Shown: positions 46,604 through 53,482 of the stretch, piece by piece | Layout of the letters: each line of letters begins with the position of its first letter | Numbering within the stretch: position 1 is the stretch's first letter | Assembly: GCA_036003765.1 (NCBI GenBank) | Contig: DASYSC010000221.1 | Coordinates: forward strand, 12,980 to 76,979 | Direction of reading: 5' to 3' | DNA: 64,000 bases | From: 3-1-20CM-2-70-9 sp036003765 | Lineage (GTDB): Bacteria > Chloroflexota > Limnocylindria > P2-11E | Translations under genes and position numbers: made by a program | The notes under the pieces: generated by a model | Told to the model about the DNA's origin: nothing | Seen by the model: only the letters and a program-made list of their open reading frames with translations | Databases searched by the model: none

Positions 46604-48393
46604 GTCTCGTCCCCCATCCGCAGCACCGCGAGGAAGGCCTCCTGCGGGATCTCGACGGACCCCACCATCTTCATCCGCTTCTTGCCTTCCTTCTGCTTTT
46701 CGAGGAGCTTCCGCTTGCGGGTGATGTCGCCGCCGTAGCACTTCGCGAGCACGTCCTTGCGTTTCGCCTTCACGGTCTCGCTGGCGATGACCTTGCCGCC
46801 GATCGCCGCCTGGATGCGCACGTCGAACATCTGCTTGGGGATGAGGCCGCGGAGCTTGGACACGAGCACGCGTCCGGATTGCTGCGCCCGATCGCGATGC
46901 GTGATGATCGAGAGCGCGTCGACGAGGCTGCCGGACACGAGGATGTCGAGGCGCACGAGGTCGGCGGCGCGGTACTCGGCGAACTCGTAGTCGAGCGACG
47001 CGTAGCCCTGCGATCGGGATTTCAACTGGTCGTAGAAGTCGACGATCAACTCCGAGAGCGGCATTTGGTACTTGAGCATCGCGCGCGTCGGGTCGACGTA
47101 GCTCATGTCCAGAAGAGACGCGCGCTTGTTCTGCGCGACCTCCATGACCGCACCAACGTGCGTGGTCGGGACGATGACCGTCACGCTCATCCACGGCTCG
47201 CGGATCTCGAGGATCGTGCCGGGATCCGGTAAGAGCGCGGGGTTGTCGATCGCGACCTCGGCGCCTTTCTGAGTGATGACGCGGTACTCGACCGACGGCG
47301 AGGTGGCGATGAGCTCGACGTCGTACTCCCGCTCGAGCCGCTCCTGCACGATCTCGAGGTGCAGGAGGCCGAGGAACCCCGCGCGGAATCCGAAGCCCAA
47401 CGCCTGTGAGGTCTCGGGCTCGTAGATGAGCGAGGCGTCGTTGAGGCGGAGCTTCTCGAGGGCGTCCTTGAGCGCGGGATAGTCCTCCGCGTTCGTCGGA
47501 TAGAAGCCCGCGAAGACCATCGGCTTGGCCGGTCGGTAGCCGGGGAGCGCCTTCACCGCGGGACGCGCCGCGAGCGTGAGCGTGTCCCCGACGCGGCAGT
47601 CGGCGACGGCCTTGAGTCCCGTCGCCACGTAGCCCACCTCGCCGGTGGCGAGGCGTTCGATCGGGCGTGCGTCGGGCACGAAGACCCCGAGCTCGAGGAG
47701 ATCGCTCTCGCGCTCCGTCGCCATGAGCCGGATGCGATCGCCGGCGGCGAGCGCGCCATCCACAACGCGGATGTGCGCGACGACGCCCTTGTACGCGTCG
47801 TAATGCGAATCGAAGATGAGGGCGCCCAGCGGAGCGCTCACGTCTCCGGTCGGGGCGGGGACACGCTCGACGATCGCGTTCAGGAGCTCCTCGACGCCCG
47901 CGCCGGTCTTGCCGGAGACGAGCAGGATCTCGTCGTCGCGGAACCCGAGCGTCATCCGGAGCTCCTCGCGCACGACGTCGAGGTCGATGTTGGGTAGGTC
48001 GATCTTGTTGATGACCGGGATGACCTCGAGGCCCTGCTCCACTGCGAGATACGCGTTCGCGAGCGTCTGCGCCTCGATCCCCTGCGAGGCGTCGACGAGC
48101 AGCACGGCGCCTTCGCACGCCGCGAGCGAGCGGCTCACCTCGTAGGTGAAGTCAACGTGACCCGGCGTGTCGATCAGATTGAGCTCGTGATCCCGCCATG
48201 CCATGCGGACCGCACGCGCTTTGATGGTGATCCCGTGCTCGCGCTCGAGCACCATGGAGTCGAGGAGCTGCTCGCGCATCTCCCGGAGCGGCACGGTGCC
48301 GGTCATCTCGAGGAGACGGTCGGAGAGCGTGGTCTTGCCATGATCGACGTGCGCGATGACGCAGAAGTTGCGGATGCGCGCGAGGTCGGCCAT
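46600..48393 (-). CDS. lepA: Elongation factor 4 (LepA)
   Basis: A 597-residue GTPase that back-translocates or rescues ribosomes. G1 is FCVIAHVDHGKTTLSDRLLEMTG, then G2-region LEREHGITIKARAV, G3 LIDTPGHVDFTYEVSRSL, G4 VINKIDLPNIDLD and G5 VSGKTGAGVEELL. LepA-specific parts are GFRAGFLGLLHLEIVQERLEREYDVELIATSPSV and the C-terminal CYGGDITRKRKLLEKQKEGKKRMK. Complete and typical. Its stop overlaps the next gene by ATGA. Confidence 0.97.
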   Translation of the reverse strand: MADLARIRNFCVIAHVDHGKTTLSDRLLEMTGTVPLREMREQLLDSMVLEREHGITIKARAVRMAWRDHELNLIDTPGHVDFTYEVSRSLAACEGAVLLVDASQGIEAQTLANAYLAVEQGLEVIPVINKIDLPNIDLDVVREELRMTLGFRDDEILLVSGKTGAGVEELLNAIVERVPAPTGDVSAPLGALIFDSHYDAYKGVVAHIRVVDGALAAGDRIRLMATERESDLLELGVFVPDARPIERLATGEVGYVATGLKAVADCRVGDTLTLAARPAVKALPGYRPAKPMVFAGFYPTNAEDYPALKDALEKLRLNDASLIYEPETSQALGFGFRAGFLGLLHLEIVQERLEREYDVELIATSPSVEYRVITQKGAEVAIDNPALLPDPGTILEIREPWMSVTVIVPTTHVGAVMEVAQNKRASLLDMSYVDPTRAMLKYQMPLSELIVDFYDQLKSRSQGYASLDYEFAEYRAADLVRLDILVSGSLVDALSIITHRDRAQQSGRVLVSKLRGLIPKQMFDVRIQAAIGGKVIASETVKAKRKDVLAKCYGGDITRKRKLLEKQKEGKKRMKMVGSVEIPQEAFLAVLRMGDET

Positions 48394-48426
48394 CGCAAGA
48401 CAGGCTAGGGCGTTACCCTGCGGGCC

Positions 48427-48627
48427 ATCTCAGGCGCCGGTCTCCAGAACGATCCGCGCGCCCAGCTCTTCTCGCCGCCATCGATCCTGATCACGGCGGA
48501 TTACACGTTGAGCTTCGCCCAGGCGGTCACGTTCCGCCGCTACGGGTTCCTCGCGTCGATCATGCTTTTCGTCGCGATGTACCTCGTCTGGCACGTCGCG
48601 TATGGGAACTCCATCTGCCGCTGCTGA
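48427..48627 (+). CDS. Possible small membrane protein without standard start codon
   Basis: A 66-codon open frame between the ends of lepA and murJ. Reading from ATC: SGAGLQNDPRAQLFSPPSIL, then ITADYTLSFAQAVTFRRYG and a membrane helix FLASIMLFVAMYLVWHVAYG, ending SICRC. Third codon positions are almost all G or C, as in real genes here. No ATG/GTG/TTG precedes the conserved-looking part; TTG 48508 is the first, giving 39 residues. TACCCT ends 7 nt before the ATC, the spacing seen for leaderless genes in this window. Family unknown. Confidence 0.4.
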   Translation: MSGAGLQNDPRAQLFSPPSILITADYTLSFAQAVTFRRYGFLASIMLFVAMYLVWHVAYGNSICRC

Positions 48628-48631
48628 CCGG

Positions 48632-50212
48632 TCATCCCGGAGCGGCGGCGGGTCTAGGGCGGAGTCGTGTCCTCACGACGGCGAGGATCTCGCCGAGCTC
48701 ACCGATGCGCAGTAGGTACGCCGCGACGAGGTAGACCGATCCGCCCACCGCCGCGGCAAGCAACGTCTGGAGGAGCAGCACCGGCTTCGAGGGGTCCACG
48801 AGGAGGTCGAACGGCAGGTTGGTCACGCGGATGAACCCGAACATCGCGACACCCATGAAGAGACTTGCGCACACCTGCTTCAGGCTCGAGAGGCCGAGCC
48901 CGACCAGTCGTAGCCGCGCGCGAGGCGCGAGCAGCGCGAGCAGGAGCACGGCCTCGACCAGCGTGGAGATCGAGTTCGCGAGCGCGAGGCCGTTGATGAA
49001 CAGGATCGGTGCGAGCAGGACGTCGAGCACGATGTTCAGGCCGATAGAAATGAGCGTGAGAGCGAGCGGAGTCGTCGTGTCGCGCGACGCGTAGTAGGCC
49101 CGAGCGATGATCTGTACAAGCGCATGCCCGGCGAGACCGAGTGAGTAGAAGAGGAATGCGGCCTGGGTGGCTTCGCGCGCTTCACTGCCGAAGTTCCCGT
49201 ACTGGAAGAGCAGATTCACGATCGGGCGCCGCAACACGATCATCAAGATCACGGTCGGTAAGGTGAGGAACAGGATCCACCGGATCGCTTGCTGCACCGA
49301 GTCGCGCATGCGCGTCACCTGGCCGAGCGAGGCGTAGTGGGAGAGCGTTGGGAAGATGGCAGCGCTGATCGCGATAGAGAAGACGCCGAGCGGAAGGAGC
49401 ATGAGCTGGAAGGCGTAGTTGAGGGCCGTGAGTGAGCCCTCCGGCATGCTCGACGCGAGGTTCGTGTCGACAAAGAAGACGATCTGCACCGCACCGAGCG
49501 CGATCGTGCGCGGCCCCGCGAGCCGCAACACGTCGCGGACGCCCGGATGCGCGAGGTCGAGGGAGAGTGAGTAGCGCGTGCGCCGGAACGTCAGCTCAGG
49601 GATCTGCACCAGCCACATCACGAGCGCCCCTACGACCACGCCGAGCGCGACGGCTTGGATACCGAGGAACGGTGCGGCGAAAAGTGTGAACAGGATGATC
49701 ACCGCGTTGTAGACCAAAGGTGCGATCGCTCCGGAGAGGAACTGCCGATACGAGTTGAGGATCCCTGTCGTGAGCGACGAGAGACCCATGAATATCGGCG
49801 ACAGCAGCATGAGCCGGGTCAGCTCGATGGTGAGCTCGAGCTGGCCAGGCTTCCCCGCGAAACCGGGCGCGACGACCGTTGGGACCACGATCGGCGCGAG
49901 CAGCCACATGACGGCCGAGAAAGCGACGAGGAGTACGAGCAGCGCGTTGAGCACGCTCGATGCGACGCGCCAGGCCTCGACCTCCCGCTCGCGCGCGAGG
50001 TACCCCGTGAAAACAGGGATGAACGCCGAGGCGAGCGCGCCGGCGACGAGCAGGCCAAAGATGGCGTCGGGGATCTTGAATGCCGCCCAGAAGGCGTCGA
50101 GCTGCGGCGACTCGCCGAAGGTGGCGCCGATGACCGACAGGCGCAGCCACCCGAGGACGCGGCTCGCGACGAGTGTGGCGATCATGATCGCCGACGCGCG
50201 CGCTACCGACAT
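48632..50212 (-). CDS. murJ: Lipid II flippase MurJ (MviN family)
   Basis: A 526-residue membrane protein with about 14 helices that flips lipid II for peptidoglycan synthesis. It begins SVARASAIMIATLVASRVLGWLRLSVIGATFG and carries LDAFWAAFKIPDAIFGLLVAGALASAFIPVF and RAYYASRDTTTPLALTLISIGLNIVLDVLL, all MurJ hallmarks. ATG 50212 is preferred because homology starts there; the frame is open to 50263 but that would overlap the rpsT start. It is divergent from rpsT, 44 bp away. Confidence 0.93.
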   Translation of the reverse strand: MSVARASAIMIATLVASRVLGWLRLSVIGATFGESPQLDAFWAAFKIPDAIFGLLVAGALASAFIPVFTGYLAREREVEAWRVASSVLNALLVLLVAFSAVMWLLAPIVVPTVVAPGFAGKPGQLELTIELTRLMLLSPIFMGLSSLTTGILNSYRQFLSGAIAPLVYNAVIILFTLFAAPFLGIQAVALGVVVGALVMWLVQIPELTFRRTRYSLSLDLAHPGVRDVLRLAGPRTIALGAVQIVFFVDTNLASSMPEGSLTALNYAFQLMLLPLGVFSIAISAAIFPTLSHYASLGQVTRMRDSVQQAIRWILFLTLPTVILMIVLRRPIVNLLFQYGNFGSEAREATQAAFLFYSLGLAGHALVQIIARAYYASRDTTTPLALTLISIGLNIVLDVLLAPILFINGLALANSISTLVEAVLLLALLAPRARLRLVGLGLSSLKQVCASLFMGVAMFGFIRVTNLPFDLLVDPSKPVLLLQTLLAAAVGGSVYLVAAYLLRIGELGEILAVVRTRLRPRPAAAPG

Positions 50213-50256
50213 CGGCACCGAGTTGATATTGAGGCATCCGCTATCGTTCGCAGCCG

Positions 50257-50544
50257 ATGGCAACCAAGAAACGCAAGCGCTCGGCCCTCAAGCGCATCCG
50301 GCAGACCCAGCGCCGCACCACCGTGAAGACGATCGGCCGCTCCGCGGCGCGGACGGCCGTGCGCGCCGCGCGCGAGGCGATCGCGAAGGGCGGCGAGGCG
50401 GCATCGGACGTGATCGCGGCGGCCGCCAGCGCCCTCGACCGTGCGGCGAAGCGCGGCGCGATCCACAAGAACAGCGCACGCCGTCGACGGGGCCGGATCG
50501 CGAAGGCCGCGGCGAAGAGCGGGAAAAAGAAGACCTCGACCTAG
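50257..50544 (+). CDS. rpsT: 30S ribosomal protein bS20
   Basis: A 95-residue Lys/Arg/Ala-rich protein: ATKKRKRSALKRIRQTQRR, TVKTIGRSAARTAVRAAREAI, IAAAASALDRAAKRGAIHKNSARRRRGRIAKAA. The three-helix pattern and the G-x-IHKN-x-A-x-R-x-x-x-R motif are diagnostic. TATCGT lies 9 nt before the ATG and no Shine-Dalgarno sequence is evident. The fluoride riboswitch starts about 10 bp after its stop. Confidence 0.95.
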   Translation: MATKKRKRSALKRIRQTQRRTTVKTIGRSAARTAVRAAREAIAKGGEAASDVIAAAASALDRAAKRGAIHKNSARRRRGRIAKAAAKSGKKKTST

Positions 50545-50552
50545 CCTCCGGC

Positions 50553-50607
50553 AAAAGGGGATGAGGCTCCCCTGAACCGCCGCGCGAGCGGCTGATGGCC
50601 TCTGCCA
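50553..50607 (+). ncRNA. Fluoride (crcB) riboswitch
   Basis: AGGGGATGAGGCTCCCCTGA, then ACCGCC-GCGCGA-GCGGCTGATGG and CCTCTGCC. This matches the crcB aptamer nearly position by position: a 5' stem interrupted by GATGAGGC, the AACxGCC...GGCTGATG hairpin and the GGCCTCT strand that pairs with ATGAGGC. It lies between rpsT and a CPA2 antiporter whose ribosome site (GGAGG 50621-50625) follows. CCTCTGCCA in the aptamer can alternatively pair with TGGTGGAGG at the ribosome site, which would give fluoride-induced translation. Confidence 0.9.
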
Positions 50608-50631
50608 AATCGAGCTTGGTGGAGGTCAGAC

Positions 50632-51801
50632 GTGGACACGCTCGCGACCGCGACCATCCTGGCGGCCCTCGTCCTCATCGCGTCGATGGCCAGCGTCGAG
50701 TTGGGTATCTCCGTCGCGATCATCGAGATCGCGCTCGGGGTGATCGCCGGCAACCTGTTCGGGCTTACGACCACTCCCTGGATCGACTTTCTCGCCTCCT
50801 TCGGCGGCATCTTCCTGACATTCCTCGCGGGCGCGGAGGTCGAACCGCGCCTCTTGCGCCACCGGTTCCGCGAGTCCGTCGTCCTCGGAGGTCTCTCCTT
50901 CCTCCTGCCTTTCGTGGCGGCCGGCCTCTTCGCGTACTTCATCGCCGGCTGGGATCTTCGCCAATCCGAGATCGCGGGCGTCGCGCTCTCGACCACTTCG
51001 CTGGCCGTCGTGTACGCGGTGCTCGTTGAGACCGGACTCACCGAGACCGAAATCGGCAAGATCATCATGGCCGCGACGTTTGTGACCGATCTCGGCACGG
51101 CGTCAGCCCTGTCGGTCCTATTCATCCAGCCGAACGCGTACCTTCTGCTCTTCGTCGTCGCGTCGGTCGTCATCGTCGTGACGATGCTCGCGCTGCAGCC
51201 CTGGTTCTTCCGGCGGTACGGGGACCGGGTCATCGAGCCGGAGATCAAGGGCGCCTTCGTGGCGCTCTTCATCCTGATGTGGACCGCCGACCTCGCCAAG
51301 AGCCACGCCGTCCTGCCCGCGTTCCTACTCGGCCTGGCCGTGGCTCGGGTATTCCGCGCGCATCGGGAGCAGCAGAAGCGCTTCCGCGTCGTGGCATTCT
51401 CTTTCCTGACGCCGTTCTTCTTCTTCGTCAAGGGCGGGATGAACGTGAGCCTCAGCGCGCTCGGGTCGGCGGTTCCGCTGCTCCTCGCGTTCCTTGCGGT
51501 GAAGATCGCGGCGAAGTTCGCCGGCGTCTACCCTCCGGCGCTCCTTTGGCTACGGCCGTATGCGACGTACACGACCCTCCTTATGAGCACCGGCCTGACC
51601 TTCGGGACGATTTCGTCACTGTATGCACTGAACGCCGGGATCATCGACCGCACGCAATTCTCGGTGCTGATCACGACTGTGATCTGCTCCGCGATCGTTC
51701 CGACGTTCGTGGCGCAGCGCTTCTTCTCGCCGCCGAAGCACGTGCTCAGCGCCGATGAGGCGGAGGCTATCGAGGACGCCGAGTTCGAGCCGGCTCGCTA
51801 G
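50632..51801 (+). CDS. CPA2-family cation/proton antiporter under fluoride riboswitch control
   Basis: A 389-residue membrane protein with 11-13 helices. KefB/NapA-type features: LGVIAGNLFGL, FLASFGGIFLTFLAGAEVEPRLLR, the unwound-helix region VALSTTSLAVVYAVL, and ATFVTDLGTASALSVLF where CPA2 proteins have the ion-binding Asp. No TrkA-N/RCK domain is attached. Antiporters of this sort are among genes known to follow fluoride riboswitches; it may help restore ion or pH balance when HF enters the cell. The GTG start has GGAGG 6 nt upstream. Confidence 0.87.
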   Translation: MDTLATATILAALVLIASMASVELGISVAIIEIALGVIAGNLFGLTTTPWIDFLASFGGIFLTFLAGAEVEPRLLRHRFRESVVLGGLSFLLPFVAAGLFAYFIAGWDLRQSEIAGVALSTTSLAVVYAVLVETGLTETEIGKIIMAATFVTDLGTASALSVLFIQPNAYLLLFVVASVVIVVTMLALQPWFFRRYGDRVIEPEIKGAFVALFILMWTADLAKSHAVLPAFLLGLAVARVFRAHREQQKRFRVVAFSFLTPFFFFVKGGMNVSLSALGSAVPLLLAFLAVKIAAKFAGVYPPALLWLRPYATYTTLLMSTGLTFGTISSLYALNAGIIDRTQFSVLITTVICSAIVPTFVAQRFFSPPKHVLSADEAEAIEDAEFEPAR

Positions 51802-51807
51802 CTCAGT

Positions 51808-53103
51808 TCAGATCGGGACGAAATAGGTCTCGCAAGCGAGCTCGACGAGCTCCGGCGTGAGCTCCGCCGGCTTGAGTAGGAAGCGCGAGGCGGCGCCCAG
51901 ATGCTGAATGAGGTCGCGCGGATGGCACGAGCGCAGCGGGATGCTCCGCTCGCGGCAATACGCCGCGATCCAGTCGGCGGCTTTTGGATAGAACGTGATC
52001 TTTTGTTTTTCGCAGACGCGGCGCAGGATCTCGGCGAACTCCTGGTCCGTCGGCGGCTTGATCTCGATCTTGTACTGGATGCGCCGCAGGAACGCCTCGT
52101 CGACGAGCGATGATGGTGTCCGGTTCGTCGCGAAGACAAGGAGCACGTCGAAGGGGACCTCGATCTTGCGGCCATCCGAGAGCGTGAGGAAGTCCACATC
52201 GCGGTCCAGCGGGACGATCCATCGGTTGAGGAGCATCTCGGGCGAGGCGCGTTGACGGCCGAAGTCGTCGATGAGCAGCACGCCGCCGCTCGCCTTCATT
52301 TGGAAGGGCGCCTCGTGCACCTTCGACACCCCGTCGAACGTGAGGTCGAGGTCCTCGAGGGTGAGCTCGCCGCCCACCTCGACAAACGGACGGTTGACCG
52401 GGATCCAGCGCCGATCGAAGCGAGCGTCGAGAGCGATGAGCGGCTTGTGACGCGACGGGTCGAACACGCGGATGAGCTGCTGCCCGACGAGGATTGAGTA
52501 CGGCAGAACGATGCTCCCTTTGAGCATCCCCGCCAGCGTCTCCGCGATCGAGGACTTTCCGGTGCCAGGAGGACCGAAGAGGAAGATCGAGCGACCGCTG
52601 TTGATCGCTGGGCCGAGCTGGCGCAGCGTCTTTTCCGGCAGGACGAGGTGACTCAGCGCTTTCCGGATCTCATCGAAGGTGACCTGCATGTCGCCGATCG
52701 ACTGCGCGCGCACGCGATTGACATACGCACCGAGCGTCACTGGCGCGGCGCCGACGTACCCGTTCTTGGCGAATGCCTCGCGGGCGCGCTCCGCGCCCTT
52801 CATCGAGAGGATGTAGACGTAGGTGGCTGCGGCCATACCGGAGCCACCCTTCACCTCGACGAGGTGCTCGCTCTTCAGGAAATCGAGGACGCTATGGAGG
52901 ATCTTGGGGAGCGGAAGGCAGATCGTGTCGGCGAGGTCGGCCGCCGTGGTCTGGCCCTTCTGGTAGAGGATCTTGAGGACGAGGTCGGAGACGAATTGCC
53001 CGGTGAGACCGGTCTCCTCCATGGTCGCCGGAGCCATCGGGGCAGGCGCTTCCGCCTTCGATGGGGCTGCGGTCGCCGGCGCCACGCGTTCCAGAACTGC
53101 CAT
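51808..53103 (-). CDS. AAA+ ATPase with N-terminal winged-helix-like domain
   Basis: A 431-residue protein. Residues ~30-115 form a helical, winged-helix-like domain (TGQFVSDLVLKILYQKGQTTAADLADTICLPLPKILHSVLDFLKSEHLVEVKGG). The AAA+ core has Walker A IFLFGPPGTGKSSIAETLAG (about residue 175), Walker B GGVLLIDDFGRQRASPEMLLNRW, sensor 1 LLVFATNRTP and arginine finger region DEAFLRRIQYKIEI. It resembles predicted ATPases beside pilus or secretion genes in Actinobacteria and Chloroflexota, but no such genes are here. Substrate unknown. Confidence 0.85.
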   Translation of the reverse strand: MAVLERVAPATAAPSKAEAPAPMAPATMEETGLTGQFVSDLVLKILYQKGQTTAADLADTICLPLPKILHSVLDFLKSEHLVEVKGGSGMAAATYVYILSMKGAERAREAFAKNGYVGAAPVTLGAYVNRVRAQSIGDMQVTFDEIRKALSHLVLPEKTLRQLGPAINSGRSIFLFGPPGTGKSSIAETLAGMLKGSIVLPYSILVGQQLIRVFDPSRHKPLIALDARFDRRWIPVNRPFVEVGGELTLEDLDLTFDGVSKVHEAPFQMKASGGVLLIDDFGRQRASPEMLLNRWIVPLDRDVDFLTLSDGRKIEVPFDVLLVFATNRTPSSLVDEAFLRRIQYKIEIKPPTDQEFAEILRRVCEKQKITFYPKAADWIAAYCRERSIPLRSCHPRDLIQHLGAASRFLLKPAELTPELVELACETYFVPI

Positions 53104-53255
53104 TCCTCACTCCCGCCCGTAATCGCGTTCGGGTGAGTTTAGGGGCGCTTGCTCTCCCCTCGGTGGGGGAAACGTAACGGTTGATACGGGCTCGCCTGTC
53201 AGCAAGTAACGCCGGAGACGGTCAGGCCGCTCGGTCCGGCCTACCATCGTCCTAG

Positions 53256-53356
53256 GCCTAATCCTCGCGGAGCGGGGGAACCACCTTCCGGGGCGAACCT
53301 GCGAGAGCACTGGGCGCTATGCACGCCGCCCAAGCCCGACAGCTCACCACGCAGGC
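53256..53356 (+). ncRNA. Cyclic-di-AMP (ydaO/yuaA) riboswitch
   Basis: The ydaO core is legible throughout: GCCTAATCC (53256-53264), GCGGGGGAACCA, CCGGGGCGAACCTGCGAG, TGGGCG...CGCCCAAGCCCGACAGCTCACC and GCAGGC closing P1 (53351-53356). Compared from memory with the crystallised Thermoanaerobacter aptamer (GCCGAATCC, GGAGGAACCG, TGGGGTTAATCTGCAG, CCCGACAGCTAAC, GGAGGC), all conserved blocks occur in order. ydaO riboswitches turn expression off when c-di-AMP is high. Immediately downstream a hairpin can mask a ribosome site for a short frame. No full-length gene follows on this strand. Confidence 0.92.
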
Positions 53357-53379
53357 TCCGCGTGAACCGACCGCGGAGG
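53356..53379 (+). promoter_or_regulatory. Expression platform of the c-di-AMP riboswitch (SD-masking hairpin)
   Basis: CTCCGCG (53356-53362) and CGCGGAG (53372-53378) are exact complements with a 9-nt loop. The right arm contains the Shine-Dalgarno GGAGG (53375-53379) for the ATG at 53387. The left arm shares its first base with the end of aptamer helix P1, so ligand state could alter the hairpin. Confidence 0.7.
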
Positions 53380-53386
53380 TCCATCG

Positions 53387-53482
53387 ATGTTCGCGATCCT
53401 CGACCGCGTCTTCTTCCTTCAGTGCGCCCGCGGCGAGCACCGCCACCCGGGCTCGGCAGCAAGACGGCCTAAAGGCCGTTAG
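53387..53482 (+). pseudogene. 31-codon stub under c-di-AMP riboswitch, probable remnant of a secreted cell-wall protein
   Basis: ATG 53387 has GGAGG 7 nt upstream. The frame reads MFAILDRVFFLQCARGEHRH, PGSAARRPKGR, stop. Codons 1-23 have G or C at nearly every third position; codons 24-31 do not, as if a coding sequence stops near codon 23. The G-x-H-R-x-P motif resembles the N-terminal, pre-hydrophobic part of secreted Rpf/NlpC-type hydrolases that ydaO riboswitches control in Actinobacteria. I infer that the body of the gene was deleted, leaving the riboswitch and start. A genuine micropeptide is the alternative. Confidence 0.5.
53464..53479. terminator. Small hairpin at the convergent gene ends
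   Basis: ACGGCC-TAAA-GGCCGT lies at the junction of the riboswitch-controlled stub (plus) and the phosphotransferase gene end (minus). The stem is GC-rich and short, with no T tract. Confidence 0.4.

Noticed and set aside
46031..48118. 695-codon minus-strand frame across lepA
   Set aside because: Most of it is an out-of-frame reading of lepA; only its last 190 codons, in a separately started gene, are real.
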